Shown one piece after another: positions 8,234-16,819 of a stretch of DNA of 64,000 nt (position 1 is the first letter of the stretch; every line of letters begins with the position of its first letter). The stretch covers positions 498,030 through 562,029 of the forward strand of contig LR732703.1 of assembly GCA_902506565.1 (NCBI GenBank). The letters run 5' to 3'. A program made the position numbers and the translations under genes. The DNA is from Burkholderiales bacterium 8X. GTDB lineage: Bacteria; Pseudomonadota; Gammaproteobacteria; Burkholderiales; Burkholderiaceae_C. The notes under the pieces are model-generated. The model ran no database searches, was not told the DNA's origin, and saw nothing but the letters and a program-made list of their open reading frames with translations.

Positions 8234-9640
8234 TCAGGCGTTCGCGGCCCGGTGCCCGTCGGCGGTGGGGTGGACGCGGTGGATCGGCGCACGTGCGACG
8301 TCCCGCTTCGCCACCTGCGCGACCTCGGCCATCAACGCGCGCGCATCCCAATCGACCGGCCAGCCGCGCCACAGCCGCAGCTTGCCGTCGACGAACACCG
8401 CCTCGATCTGGTCGCGATTGGCGAAGCGCACCAGCTCCCAGGTCAGGTCCCAGCTCGGCACGAACTCCGGAACGTCGAGATCGAGCAGCAGGAAGTCCGC
8501 CGCCAGGCCGGCCTCGATCCGCCCGGTGACGGCGCCGAGCCCCGCGGCCCGCGCACCCAGATGGGTGGCATGGTCGACCCAGACCCCGCCGCCGCCGCAA
8601 GAGGAGTCGCCATTGGAAAGGCCGTGCGCGATGCGCTGCGTGGCCTCGGCCGCATCCATGAGGCGCAGGCCGTCGGCACGGGTGCCGTCCGTGCCGAGGC
8701 CGAAGCGCACGCCCAGCGTCTTCAGCAGCAGCGCGTCGAGCACGGCATTGCCTTTCCATTGGCTGGCCACCGGGTTGTAGGCGACCGCGGCGCCACTGTC
8801 GCGCAACAGGCCGAGTTCGCGCGCGGTGAGCATGGTCGCGTGCGCGAGCAAGCCGCTTTCGTTGAGTGCGCCCACGGCGTGCAGCAGTTCGAGCGGGCGC
8901 AGCCCGCGGGCCACCAGCGAACGCTCGATCGCTGCCAGGTGTTCGTTCACGTGGGTCTGGAAGCATCGGCCGGCCTCCTGCGTGAGCCGGGCCACGTCGT
9001 GCAGCATGCGATCGGTGGCGGCTTCGGGAATCGAGATCGCGAGCGAGGGATGCACCAGCGGGTCGTGCTCCAGGCGAGACAGGAAGCCTTCCGCCGCAGC
9101 CAGGATGCGCAGGGCGCCGGCTTCGCCGTCGGTATTGCCGGCATCGTTGCAGATCATGCCCAGCACGCATCGGATGCCGACGTCGCGCGCGGCATTCGCC
9201 ACGCCGTCGAGTCCGGCTTCGGAACGGGTGCCCGCATCCACCACGGTGGTGAAGCCGCCGCGCAGCGACTCGAAAGCCGCGAGCTTGCTGGCGAGATAGG
9301 CCGCATCGGCGTCGAGCACGCCTTCCATCGGCACCCAGATGCGCTTGAAGATTTCGGAGGGTTCGCCGAAGGCGAGCGACTTGCCGAAACTCTGCGTGAG
9401 GTGGGTGTGGGTGTCGATCAGCCCGGGCATCAGGAGGCGCCGGGGCAGGTCGATGACCGTGAGGTGCGGATGGGCGGCAACGAGTTCGGCGATGGGTGCG
9501 ACCTGCGCGAAGCGACGCTCGCGCACCACCACGCCCATGCCCGTCGCTGCACCGGTCGGCAGCATCAGCCATTCGGGTGCCAGCAGCAGTTCGCCGCCGG
9601 CTTCGAGCAGATCCTGGGTCATCATCTTGTGGTCGGGCAT
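8234..9640 (-). CDS. Amidohydrolase-superfamily deaminase or hydrolase (SsnA/TrzN/cytosine-deaminase-like)
   Basis: 468 residues. Metal site: H78 and H80 (DTHTHL), H230 (QTHVNEH), H267 (LAHATML) and D318 (GLGTDGTRAD), the subtype III amidohydrolase pattern with one metal used for deamination or dechlorination of heterocycles and guanine-like rings. HVNEH carries the acid-base glutamate. It is the last gene of a Bug - TauE - amidohydrolase unit controlled from 11399. No Shine-Dalgarno precedes the ATG at 9640; instead there is a run of nine T on the coding strand (9646-9654). A later in-frame ATG pair (residues 6-7) has none either. Substrate unknown. Confidence 0.88.
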   Translation of the reverse strand: MPDHKMMTQDLLEAGGELLLAPEWLMLPTGAATGMGVVVRERRFAQVAPIAELVAAHPHLTVIDLPRRLLMPGLIDTHTHLTQSFGKSLAFGEPSEIFKRIWVPMEGVLDADAAYLASKLAAFESLRGGFTTVVDAGTRSEAGLDGVANAARDVGIRCVLGMICNDAGNTDGEAGALRILAAAEGFLSRLEHDPLVHPSLAISIPEAATDRMLHDVARLTQEAGRCFQTHVNEHLAAIERSLVARGLRPLELLHAVGALNESGLLAHATMLTARELGLLRDSGAAVAYNPVASQWKGNAVLDALLLKTLGVRFGLGTDGTRADGLRLMDAAEATQRIAHGLSNGDSSCGGGGVWVDHATHLGARAAGLGAVTGRIEAGLAADFLLLDLDVPEFVPSWDLTWELVRFANRDQIEAVFVDGKLRLWRGWPVDWDARALMAEVAQVAKRDVARAPIHRVHPTADGHRAANA

Positions 9641-9645
9641 TCGTC

Positions 9646-9654
9646 AAAAAAAAA
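9646..9654. repeat. Nine-base A/T homopolymer between TauE and amidohydrolase genes
   Basis: Nine consecutive A on the plus strand, T on the transcribed strand. It fills the space where the amidohydrolase ribosome-binding site should be, 5 bp before its start codon and just after the TauE stop. Such tracts are uncommon in DNA this GC-rich and can slip. Confidence 0.6.
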
Positions 9655-9658
9655 GCGC

Positions 9659-10405
9659 TCAGGCGACCAGCAGCCAGGCGAACCAGCCGCCCACCACCAG
9701 CAGCAGCATCGAAACCAGTCGCTGCAACTGGCGTGCATCCAGCCGCCGGGCGGCTCGTTGACCGACGATGGAGCCGAAGAGCAGCAGCGCGCCGCAGAGC
9801 GCCGCCAGCTCGAGGTCGAGCCGGCCCGCCGAAGCATGCACCGCGCTGCTGGCCAACGCGACCGGTAGCTGGATGGCCTGCGCCGCGACCACTGCCAGCA
9901 GCACCGGCTGGCGCAGCAGGAGCAACAACGGAAGCACCAGCACCGGTCCGCCGGTGCCGGTCAGGGCCGAGCCGGCACCGACGACGAAGCCGAGCACCAG
10001 CCAAGCCGTGCGGCCGAGGGCCGGTGCGTCTTCGATGGCCGGCCTCGGCTTCGCGAACACGCCGCGCACGCCAGCGAACACCACCAGCGCCGTCACGCCG
10101 ATCATCAGGTACCCGCCCGGCAGGCGATACACCAGCAGGGCACCGACCGCAGCGCCGGCCAGGGCGCCGCACAGCAGCGGAATGCATTGCGCGGCCAGCT
10201 CCCGCTGCCTGCGCAAGGGTCCGAGCGCGACCAGGGCGGGCAGCGCGAAAGCGAGCGAGGATGCGGCGATCGCGCCTTGCAGCGGCACCTCGCCCAAGCG
10301 GTTGAGCAGGGGCACCATCAGCACCCCGCCGATGCCGCTGGCGCCGATCAATGCGCCGGCCAGCAGCACGGCAGGCCAGATCAACCAGGCGCTCGCCAGC
10401 ATCAT
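9659..10405 (-). CDS. TauE/SafE-family anion permease
   Basis: 248 residues, almost entirely hydrophobic, with about eight predicted membrane segments in two repeats. The repeats begin with the family pattern GASGIGGVLMVPLL and VVGAGSALTGTGGPVLVLPLLL. TauE/SafE proteins move sulfite, sulfoacetate and other organic anions, mostly outward. It starts 7 bp after the Bug receptor stop and ends 18 bp before the amidohydrolase, so the three are one transcript. It may export an acidic product of the amidohydrolase or import the substrate; direction is not visible. Confidence 0.88.
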   Translation of the reverse strand: MMLASAWLIWPAVLLAGALIGASGIGGVLMVPLLNRLGEVPLQGAIAASSLAFALPALVALGPLRRQRELAAQCIPLLCGALAGAAVGALLVYRLPGGYLMIGVTALVVFAGVRGVFAKPRPAIEDAPALGRTAWLVLGFVVGAGSALTGTGGPVLVLPLLLLLRQPVLLAVVAAQAIQLPVALASSAVHASAGRLDLELAALCGALLLFGSIVGQRAARRLDARQLQRLVSMLLLVVGGWFAWLLVA

Positions 10406-10412
10406 CCGCGGC

Positions 10413-11399
10413 TCACTCGGCCTTGATGCCGGCGGTGCTGACCACGGTGCCGATCAGTTTGCGTTCCTTCGCCAGGTACTCGGCGAAGGCGGGGCCGGCG
10501 ATCACCTGCGGCTTGACCGCGATGTCGGCCATCTTGCGCATCACGTCGGGGTCTTTCATGGCGGCATCGATCGCCTTGGCGATGGCGGCGGCCGCGGCGG
10601 GCGGCGTGGCGGCCGGTGCCAGGATGCCGAGCCACGAATCCATCTCGAGGCCCTGCAGTTCGGGCGTTTCGGCCAGCGCCGGAATGTTCGGCGCGCTGCC
10701 GGCCCGGCCCAGCGAGGTCACGCCGAAGGCCTTGATCTTGCCGTCCTTGATGAAGGGCTGGGCCAGCGACAGCGGCAGCACCGCCAGGTCGAGCTGGCCA
10801 CCGGCGACATCGGTCAAGACCTGGGGCCCCGACTTGTAGGGCACATGCACGATATCGATGCCGGCGCGCTGCTTGATCATCTCCGCGGTGATGTGGAGCG
10901 AGGTGCCGACGCCGTCGGTGCCGAAGTTGAGCTTGCCCGGCTGCGAGCGGGCCAGCTTGATGAGGTCGCCGGCGCTCGTCGCCTGCAGGCCGGACCTGCC
11001 GATCAGCACGAAGGGCGCGGTGCCGACGGTCGCGATCGGCAGGAAGTCCTTGAAGGTGTCGTAGCGGACGGCCGAGGGCGCGACCAGCGGCGCCACGTTG
11101 AGCGGGCTCGCCACCGCGAAGAGCAGGGTGTAGCCATCGGCTGCCGAGCGCGCCACCCGCTGGGTGCCGATGGTGCCGGCAGCGCCCGCCACGTTCTCGA
11201 TCACCACCGGCTGCCCGAGCAGTTCGCCCAGCTTCGCGTTCACCAGACGGGCGGTCGCATCGACGCCGCCGCCAGCCGAGAACGGCACAATCAGCGCGAT
11301 CGGTTTGGATGGATAGCTCGCCACCTGCGCGCCGGCCGGAAGCGCGGCGGCGGCGAGCGCCAGGACGAGCGAACTCAGAAAGGTGCGGTGCGTGATCAT
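10413..11399 (-). CDS. Bug (TctC) family tripartite tricarboxylate transporter receptor
   Basis: 328 residues from ATG 11399, preceded by GAGGAA. Signal peptide ~1-23 (cleavage after PAGAQ). Family marks are YPSKPIALIVPFSAGGGVDATAR, ENVAGAAGTIGT followed by ADGYT, and HVPYKSG. Bug proteins bind carboxylates or amides in the periplasm and normally hand them to TctA/TctB, or act in signalling. No TctAB is nearby. First gene of an operon with the TauE permease and amidohydrolase; the HutC regulator is divergent across the 24-bp dyad at 11458-11481. Confidence 0.93.
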   Translation of the reverse strand: MITHRTFLSSLVLALAAAALPAGAQVASYPSKPIALIVPFSAGGGVDATARLVNAKLGELLGQPVVIENVAGAAGTIGTQRVARSAADGYTLLFAVASPLNVAPLVAPSAVRYDTFKDFLPIATVGTAPFVLIGRSGLQATSAGDLIKLARSQPGKLNFGTDGVGTSLHITAEMIKQRAGIDIVHVPYKSGPQVLTDVAGGQLDLAVLPLSLAQPFIKDGKIKAFGVTSLGRAGSAPNIPALAETPELQGLEMDSWLGILAPAATPPAAAAAIAKAIDAAMKDPDVMRKMADIAVKPQVIAGPAFAEYLAKERKLIGTVVSTAGIKAE

Positions 11400-11457
11400 G
11401 AATGGTTCCTCGAGTTGAACGAATCGACAGAAAAGCACCCTGACGGTGCAGAATGTA

Positions 11458-11481
11458 CTTGTTATGACAAGTTATAACAAG
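11458..11481. promoter_or_regulatory. 24-bp inverted repeat, candidate HutC/GntR operator
   Basis: CTTGTTAT-N8-ATAACAAG, perfect 8-bp arms. The inner part also gives a second dyad, ACTTGT-TATG-ACAAGT (11457-11472). It lies midway between the divergent Bug gene (start 11399) and the HutC-type regulator (start 11522), where both promoters must be. AT-rich TTGT/ACAA half-sites are typical of this regulator class. Confidence 0.65.
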
Positions 11482-11521
11482 CTATGCAAGCGCCGTACCA
11501 GGGTTTGTCGGGAGGAAATCC

Positions 11522-12244
11522 GTGGTGAGTGAAGTTCCCCAGTCGCTGCATGCGCGGCTGCGCGACGCGTTGCGTGCGTCCATCCTGGATGGGCGCCTTT
11601 CGCCCGGCGACAAGCTGCCTTCGGAGTCGGAACTGACCGGTGCCTACGGCGTGAGCCGCATCACCGTGCGCCAGGCGCTCGCGGCGCTGCAGACCGAAGG
11701 CCTGATCGTCAAGCTGCACGGCAAGGGCGCCTTCGTGTCGCAACCCAAGGCGGCGCAAAGCCTCAACCAGCTGCAGGGCCTGAACGAGGCCCTGGCCGAC
11801 GACCACCATGCGCTCAGCAGCAAGCGGCTTCAATGGCGGCAGCTCAAGGCACCGGCGGCGATCGCCCGCCGGCTGGGCTTGGCGGCCGGAGCGCCCATCT
11901 ATCACCTGCAGACGCTGCGCTACCTCGACCGGCAGCCGCTTTGCATCAACGATTCGTATCTCGTGGAGTCCTTGGGTGAGCGGCTCGCGCGGGTGGATTT
12001 CTCGCAGCGCGACCTGATCGAAGTCTTCGAGCGCGAAGGCGGCCTGGCGATCGGCGAGGCGCAGATCGAGATCGGCGCCGCGGTGGCGAGGCCGCAGGAC
12101 GCACGGCTTTTGAAGCTCGCGGCCGGCTCGGCGGTGCTGCAGGTCGAGCGCCTGCTGCACACCGCTGGCGGCGAGCCGGTGCACCTGGAGAACGCGGTGT
12201 ACCGGGCGGACAGCTTTCGCTACAAGCTCAACCTGCGGCGTTGA
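11522..12244 (+). CDS. GntR-family regulator, HutC/UTRA type
   Basis: 240 residues from a GTG preceded by GGGAGGAAATCC. Winged HTH at ~5-72 (LPSESELTGAYGVSRITVRQ is the conserved GntR core, followed by HGKGAFV). UTRA ligand-binding domain at ~92-238 (ERLLHTAGGEPVHLENAVYR). UTRA regulators sense small metabolites such as histidine-pathway acids, sugars or amines and usually repress. Divergent from the Bug-TauE-amidohydrolase operon with a shared dyad, so it very likely controls it and itself. Confidence 0.9.
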   Translation: MVSEVPQSLHARLRDALRASILDGRLSPGDKLPSESELTGAYGVSRITVRQALAALQTEGLIVKLHGKGAFVSQPKAAQSLNQLQGLNEALADDHHALSSKRLQWRQLKAPAAIARRLGLAAGAPIYHLQTLRYLDRQPLCINDSYLVESLGERLARVDFSQRDLIEVFEREGGLAIGEAQIEIGAAVARPQDARLLKLAAGSAVLQVERLLHTAGGEPVHLENAVYRADSFRYKLNLRR

Positions 12245-12280
12245 GCATTCGTCGCGCGCGGCCGCAGGGCCTGGCGCTCG

Positions 12281-13846
12281 TCAGGTGCCGCAGAAAGTCT
12301 GGTAGCAGGCGGTGACGGCCGCAGGTGCGGGCTCCGCGTACGCGGCCAGCTCGGGCCGGGTCTCGAAAGGGTTCTGCAGCGCTGACAAGAGCCTTTCGAA
12401 AGGCCCGAGGTCGCCTTGCCCGGAGGCAGCGGCCAGCGCCTCCTCGACCCGATGGTTGCGCGGGATGATCCACGGATTTGCGCGCCGCATGCGGACTGCC
12501 CGCTGTTCCGCCGGAACGGCATGCTCTCGCTCGCAGCGCTCCCGCCATCGAGCCAGCCAGGCCGACAACGCGTCCTGATCGGCGAACAGCCCGCGAAGCG
12601 CTGCCTCGTCGCCGGCTGCGGCATCCGCGAGGCCACGCCAGCCGAGCGTGAAATCCACCGACTGGGCGTGCATCAAGGCCAGGAAGTCGTTCGCCAGCGC
12701 CGCATCGCCCGCGTCCTCGGCCGGATCCTTGTCGACGCCGATGCCCGCGAGGCCCAGCTTCAGGCGCTGGCCGCCCAGCAGCTCGGCCTGGAAGAGCCGC
12801 GGGAAGGTCTCGATGACTGCGGTCGCTTCCTGCACGATCCGCTCGGCGACCTCGTCCGCGGCTTCAGCGTCGTCCCCGCCGGCGTCCTCGATCATCAAGG
12901 GCAGCAAGGTTTCGGCGAGCCGCGCGAGGTTCCATTGAGCGATGGCCGGCTGGTTGCCGTAGGCATAGCGGCCGTTGCTGTCGATCGAGCTGAACACCGC
13001 CTTCGGGTCGAAGGCTTCCATGAAGGCGCAGGGGCCGTAGTCGATGGTTTCGCCCGAGAGGGTCATGTTGTCGGTGTTCATCACGCCGTGGATGAAGCCG
13101 ACATTCATCCACTGCGCGATCAGTGCAGCCTGGCGCTGCACGACCCGCTCGACCAAGGCCTGGTAGCGCGTCGGCGAGCCGGCCAGGTCCGGATCGTGGC
13201 GGGCGATGGCGTACTCGGCCAGCTGCCGCAGCTTGGCCAGCTCGCGGCGTGCCGCATAGAACTGGAAGGTGCCGACCCGCAGGTGGCTCGAAGCGACGCG
13301 GGTCAGCACCGCGCCGCGCAATGCGGTCTCGCGGTATACCGGCTCGCCGGTCTCGACCACGGCCAGGGCGCGCGTGGTCGGGATGCCGAGGGCGTGCATC
13401 GCCTCGCCGATCAACACCTCCCGCAGCATCGGGCCGAGCGCGGCCTTGCCGTCGCCGCCGCGCGAAAAGGGCGTGCGTCCCGAACCCTTGAAGGCGATGT
13501 CTCGTCGGCGCCCCGCGCGGTCGAGCACCTCGCCGACCAGGAGCGCACGGCCGTCGCCGAGCTGCGGCGAGAAGCCGCCGAACTGATGGCCGGCGTAGGC
13601 CTGGGCGAGCGGCTCGGCACCTTCGGGCAGCGCATTGCCGGAGAACACGGCAGCACCTTCGGGGCCGGACAGGGCGTCGGCGTCCAGGCCGAGCTCCTCG
13701 GCCAGCGGCCGGTTGAAAAAAGCCAGCTGCGGCGCGGGCGCATGCGCGGGCTTCCAGCGGACGTAGAAGCCGTCCAGGTCGCGCGCATAGCTGTTGTCGA
13801 AGCGGAAGGCGGGCGTCGTCGTGGCGGTGGAAGTGGGAGAGAGCAT
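12281..13846 (-). CDS. selO: Protein adenylyltransferase SelO (YdiU/UPF0061)
   Basis: 521 residues, the usual SelO length, spanning the whole pseudokinase-like fold. Landmarks: AYAGHQFGGFSPQLGDGRA (82-100), the ATP-binding lysine K120 in IAFKGSGRTPFSR, GFIHGVMNTDN (250-260) with the active-site aspartate, and DYGPCAFME (269-277) with the metal aspartate. SelO transfers AMP from ATP to Ser/Thr/Tyr of target proteins and is linked to redox stress. The C-terminus CYQTFCGT keeps two cysteines (C514, C519), where animal homologues place selenocysteine near the end. It stands alone between convergent GntR and a Bug gene. Confidence 0.95.
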   Translation of the reverse strand: MLSPTSTATTTPAFRFDNSYARDLDGFYVRWKPAHAPAPQLAFFNRPLAEELGLDADALSGPEGAAVFSGNALPEGAEPLAQAYAGHQFGGFSPQLGDGRALLVGEVLDRAGRRRDIAFKGSGRTPFSRGGDGKAALGPMLREVLIGEAMHALGIPTTRALAVVETGEPVYRETALRGAVLTRVASSHLRVGTFQFYAARRELAKLRQLAEYAIARHDPDLAGSPTRYQALVERVVQRQAALIAQWMNVGFIHGVMNTDNMTLSGETIDYGPCAFMEAFDPKAVFSSIDSNGRYAYGNQPAIAQWNLARLAETLLPLMIEDAGGDDAEAADEVAERIVQEATAVIETFPRLFQAELLGGQRLKLGLAGIGVDKDPAEDAGDAALANDFLALMHAQSVDFTLGWRGLADAAAGDEAALRGLFADQDALSAWLARWRERCEREHAVPAEQRAVRMRRANPWIIPRNHRVEEALAAASGQGDLGPFERLLSALQNPFETRPELAAYAEPAPAAVTACYQTFCGT

Positions 13847-13953
13847 GGAGGGACGTTAACCAGGTTGCCCGGCGAGCCGTGTGGGCAAAAGTCTATCGAT
13901 CCCTCTTCAATCGGGGGCGGCGTTCGCCGGATCACCGCGGCAGACGAAAGGAT

Positions 13954-15003
13954 TCAGTCGAGCCGGATGTTCTTCGCCTTGATGACCGAACCCCAACGCC
14001 CGTATTCCGTCTGGATCATCTTCGCCATCTCGGCCGAGGAATTGCCGACCGGCTCGGAAGCGAAGTCCTGGATGCGCTTCTGCATTTCCGGCGTGCGGGT
14101 GATGCGCGCGAACTCCGCCTGCAGCCGGGTCATGATCGGCTCCGGCGTGCCGGCCGGCGCCCACACGCCCTGCCAGCCGACCAGCTCCATGCCCGGCACC
14201 GCCTCGGACATCGTGGGCACGTCGGGCAAGGCCGCGAGCCGCTGGGCCGAGGTCACGGCCAGCGCCTTGACCTTGCCGGACTTGGCGAAGGGCACCGCCG
14301 AGGGAAAGGGCTCGAACACCATCGCGACCTGGCCGCCCATCACATCGGTGACCTGGCCCTGCTTGTAGGGCACGTGCATGAACTGGGTCTGGGTGGCATC
14401 CTGGATGAGTTCGAAGGCCAGGTGCGAGGCGGTGCCCGGCCCGTAGCTCGCATAGGTGACCTTGCCGGGATGCTTGCCGGCGTAGGCCAGCGTCTCCTTG
14501 AGGTTGGCCGCCGGGAACTGGTTGTTGGCGAGCAGCACGTAGGCGGTGCTGAGCGTGACCGTGATCGGTGCCAGGTCCTTGATCGCGTCGTAGTTGAGCT
14601 TGCCGAACAGATGCGGGTTCATCGTCGGAATCTGGTTGTACGCGTAGAAGAGGGTGTAGCCGTCGGGCGCCGCCTTGGCGACGAACTCCGCGCCGATGTT
14701 GCCGGAGGCGCCGGCCTTGTTCTCGACCACGAAGGGCTGCCCGAGACTGCGGCCGAGCTGCTCGGCATAGAGGCGCGCCATCACGTCCGGGCCCGAGCCA
14801 GCGGGCGCAGGCACGACGATGCGGACGCTGTGAGTCGGGTAGGCGGCGGGGTTCGACTGCGCAGCGGCCGGGAGGTTGGTTGCGAGGGCAGTCAGCGTGA
14901 CGGCCAAGCTGCCGACGGCTTTCCGGACTGCGTGCTTGCGCGGCTGCGACGTTCCGCCGGCTTGACCGTCGAATGTCGCCCGGGCAATCGATTCGTTCTT
15001 CAT
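13954..15003 (-). CDS. Bug (TctC) family receptor
   Basis: 349 residues from ATG 15003 with GGAGA upstream. The signal region is longer than usual: about 30 polar or basic residues before the hydrophobic core and cleavage near PAAAQS (~49). Mature marks: HSVRIVVPAPAGSGPDVMAR, ENKAGASGNIGAEFVAKAAPDGYT, HVPYKQGQV. Lies 72 bp downstream of the cupin gene on the same strand, so the pair probably forms an operon controlled by the divergent LysR at 15790. Ligand unknown. Confidence 0.92.
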   Translation of the reverse strand: MKNESIARATFDGQAGGTSQPRKHAVRKAVGSLAVTLTALATNLPAAAQSNPAAYPTHSVRIVVPAPAGSGPDVMARLYAEQLGRSLGQPFVVENKAGASGNIGAEFVAKAAPDGYTLFYAYNQIPTMNPHLFGKLNYDAIKDLAPITVTLSTAYVLLANNQFPAANLKETLAYAGKHPGKVTYASYGPGTASHLAFELIQDATQTQFMHVPYKQGQVTDVMGGQVAMVFEPFPSAVPFAKSGKVKALAVTSAQRLAALPDVPTMSEAVPGMELVGWQGVWAPAGTPEPIMTRLQAEFARITRTPEMQKRIQDFASEPVGNSSAEMAKMIQTEYGRWGSVIKAKNIRLD

Positions 15004-15075
15004 GCGTGTCTCCTGTTCGTGGGTCTCTTGTCTCTCTGTCGTCCCGGTCCTCGTCGGCCCGGTGCAATCGTCGGA

Positions 15076-15633
15076 TCAGGCCGCGAGTTTCTCGGGCGGG
15101 AAGATGCCGGCCTCGACCAGCCGAGCGATCGCTTCCGGCGACATCTCGGCCGCCGGCGAATCGCCGCCGATCACGCCCAGCAGCAGCCCTTCCTTCTCGC
15201 CGGGCGCGGCCTCGACGCATTCGAAGCGGCGCTGGATGTTCGCCGGGCAGGCGATGAAGTCGAGTGGCGCGAGCGTGACGGATTCGTTGCCGTCCTGGCC
15301 TTCCCATTCGATCTTCCAGCGGCCCTTCATCGCCATGAAGGTTTCGATCGTGTCGTGGGTGTGCATGACCACGCCCTTGCCGGTCTCGGCCGCGATGAAC
15401 GACATCCCGAAGCCGGCCTTCAGGTGCGAGATCGCGGCCTTGGCCCGATCGCCGAACGGCGAATACTGGCCATCGCCTTTCGGCTGGTCGAAGCCGAGCA
15501 CGTTGAGGAAGGTGCGCTTGCATTCCGGAAGCTGCATGTCCGGCAACCCGCTGTCGCAGCGGGACAGGTCCGAGAAGCGCGCCACGCAGCGTTGCATGTC
15601 GGCGGAGGTGGGCTTGGTGACTTCGATGGCCAT
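15076..15633 (-). CDS. Cupin-fold protein, probably a small metal-dependent enzyme or sensor
   Basis: 185 residues from ATG 15633; longer readings in this frame cross into the LysR gene and are unlikely. A cupin barrel is suggested at ~70-150: GKGVVMHTHDTIETFMAMKGRWKIEW has the H-x-H-x5-E metal-ligand pattern of cupin motif 1, and the later region DFIACPANIQRRFE covers motif 2, though its usual histidine is not obvious. Cupins here can be dioxygenases, isomerases or ligand sensors. Transcribed toward a Bug receptor and away from LysR, which suggests a small-acid metabolic unit. Exact activity unknown. Confidence 0.78.
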   Translation of the reverse strand: MAIEVTKPTSADMQRCVARFSDLSRCDSGLPDMQLPECKRTFLNVLGFDQPKGDGQYSPFGDRAKAAISHLKAGFGMSFIAAETGKGVVMHTHDTIETFMAMKGRWKIEWEGQDGNESVTLAPLDFIACPANIQRRFECVEAAPGEKEGLLLGVIGGDSPAAEMSPEAIARLVEAGIFPPEKLAA

Positions 15634-15676
15634 GGCGGGGGTCCTTGTGCGGGGTGGGTTGCGGGTTTTTCCGGGT

Positions 15677-15739
15677 CGATGCCGATTCGAGCATCGGGTC
15701 TGGCTCGGCACAATCAAGCGCTCCGAATGCCTGCATTCG
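15677..15739. promoter_or_regulatory. Two palindromes between cupin and LysR genes, candidate LysR operator
   Basis: CGATGC-N8-GCATCG (15677-15696) and CGAATGC-CT-GCATTCG (15724-15739), both with perfect arms, lie in the 156-bp divergent gap. LysR proteins bind pairs of interrupted dyads in such gaps, so these are natural candidates for recognition and activation sites. Confidence 0.5.
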
Positions 15740-15789
15740 CCGCGCTGATGGCGAGCGCGATGGCAATGCGGTCGCGAACGGCGAGCCTC

Positions 15790-16773
15790 ATGAAAAAGAA
15801 CATCGACCTCCACCTGCTGGTCTGCCTGGACGCGCTCCTGACCGAGCGCTCGGTCACGCGAGCGGCCGCTCGGCTCGAGATGAGCCAGCCGGGCATGAGC
15901 AACGCACTGGCGCGCCTTCGCATGCTGATCGGCGATCCGCTGCTGGTGCGATCGGGCAACGAGTTCCGGCCGACCGAGCGGGCCCTCGGCCTCGCGGCCA
16001 AGGTGCGCTCCGGCCTCACCGCGCTCGACGAGATCTTTGCCGACGAAGGTCCGCTGGAGCCGCAGTCGGCCGAAGGCACCATCACGGTCGCCGGTGCCGA
16101 CTCGGTCGGCGTCATGCTGATGCCGCTGTTGGCCGACGCAGTGGCGCGGCATGCGCCCAAGGTGCGCATCCATGTGCGCCTGCCCGACCCCGAGAAGCTG
16201 CGCGAATGGTTGGCCGAGGGCGAGTGCGACATCGCGATCGGGCACTTTCCGGATGTGGCGGAGGACATGCGCAGCACCAACCTCTTCGACCAGACGCTCT
16301 CGTGCCTGAGCGGCCCCAAGCATGCGCTGCCGCCTTCGGGCATGGACCTGGATCACTACCTGGCCAGCAGCCACGCCTTCTTCGGCTCGCCGTTCTCGCC
16401 GATCTCCACGATGGAGGCGACCATCGATCGCACGCTGGAGCGCATGGGCAAGTCGCGCCGGCGTGCGGTGCAGATCTCGTCGGTGCTGCTGATCCCGTAT
16501 GTGATCGCCGGCTCGCCACACCTGGCCAGCCTGCCGACCTGGCTGGCCAGCCACTATGCGCACTTCCTGCCGCTCGCGGTCCACCCGCTGCCCTTCGAGG
16601 TGCCGCAGATCGGTTGCCGGATGGTCTGGCACGAACGCACCCATCGGGTCGGGCTGCACCGCTGGACTCGCGGCCTGCTGCGCACGCTGGCGCAGGAGCT
16701 GGCGGATTCGGATGGCGCCGTCGGCGTGGCCTCGAGCATGAGCGGCATCACCTTCGCGGATGGGCTCATTTGA
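15790..16773 (+). CDS. LysR-family transcriptional regulator
   Basis: 327 residues from ATG 15790. HTH at ~5-62 (DLHLLVCLDALLTERSVTRA, then MSQPGMSNALARLR) in the NodD/NahR-like arrangement; effector domain ~90-300 (GTITVAGADSVGVMLMPLL). The C-terminal part resembles the aromatic-responsive NahR group only generally. Divergent from the cupin-Bug pair with two palindromes between them. Its 3' end overlaps by a few bases a longer reading of the next gene, but the preferred start of that gene is 16820. Confidence 0.9.
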   Translation: MKKNIDLHLLVCLDALLTERSVTRAAARLEMSQPGMSNALARLRMLIGDPLLVRSGNEFRPTERALGLAAKVRSGLTALDEIFADEGPLEPQSAEGTITVAGADSVGVMLMPLLADAVARHAPKVRIHVRLPDPEKLREWLAEGECDIAIGHFPDVAEDMRSTNLFDQTLSCLSGPKHALPPSGMDLDHYLASSHAFFGSPFSPISTMEATIDRTLERMGKSRRRAVQISSVLLIPYVIAGSPHLASLPTWLASHYAHFLPLAVHPLPFEVPQIGCRMVWHERTHRVGLHRWTRGLLRTLAQELADSDGAVGVASSMSGITFADGLI

Positions 16774-16819
16774 GCGGCTGCATGGCGCGGCCATTCGATC
16801 GCGCGTTCAATCCCGGACC

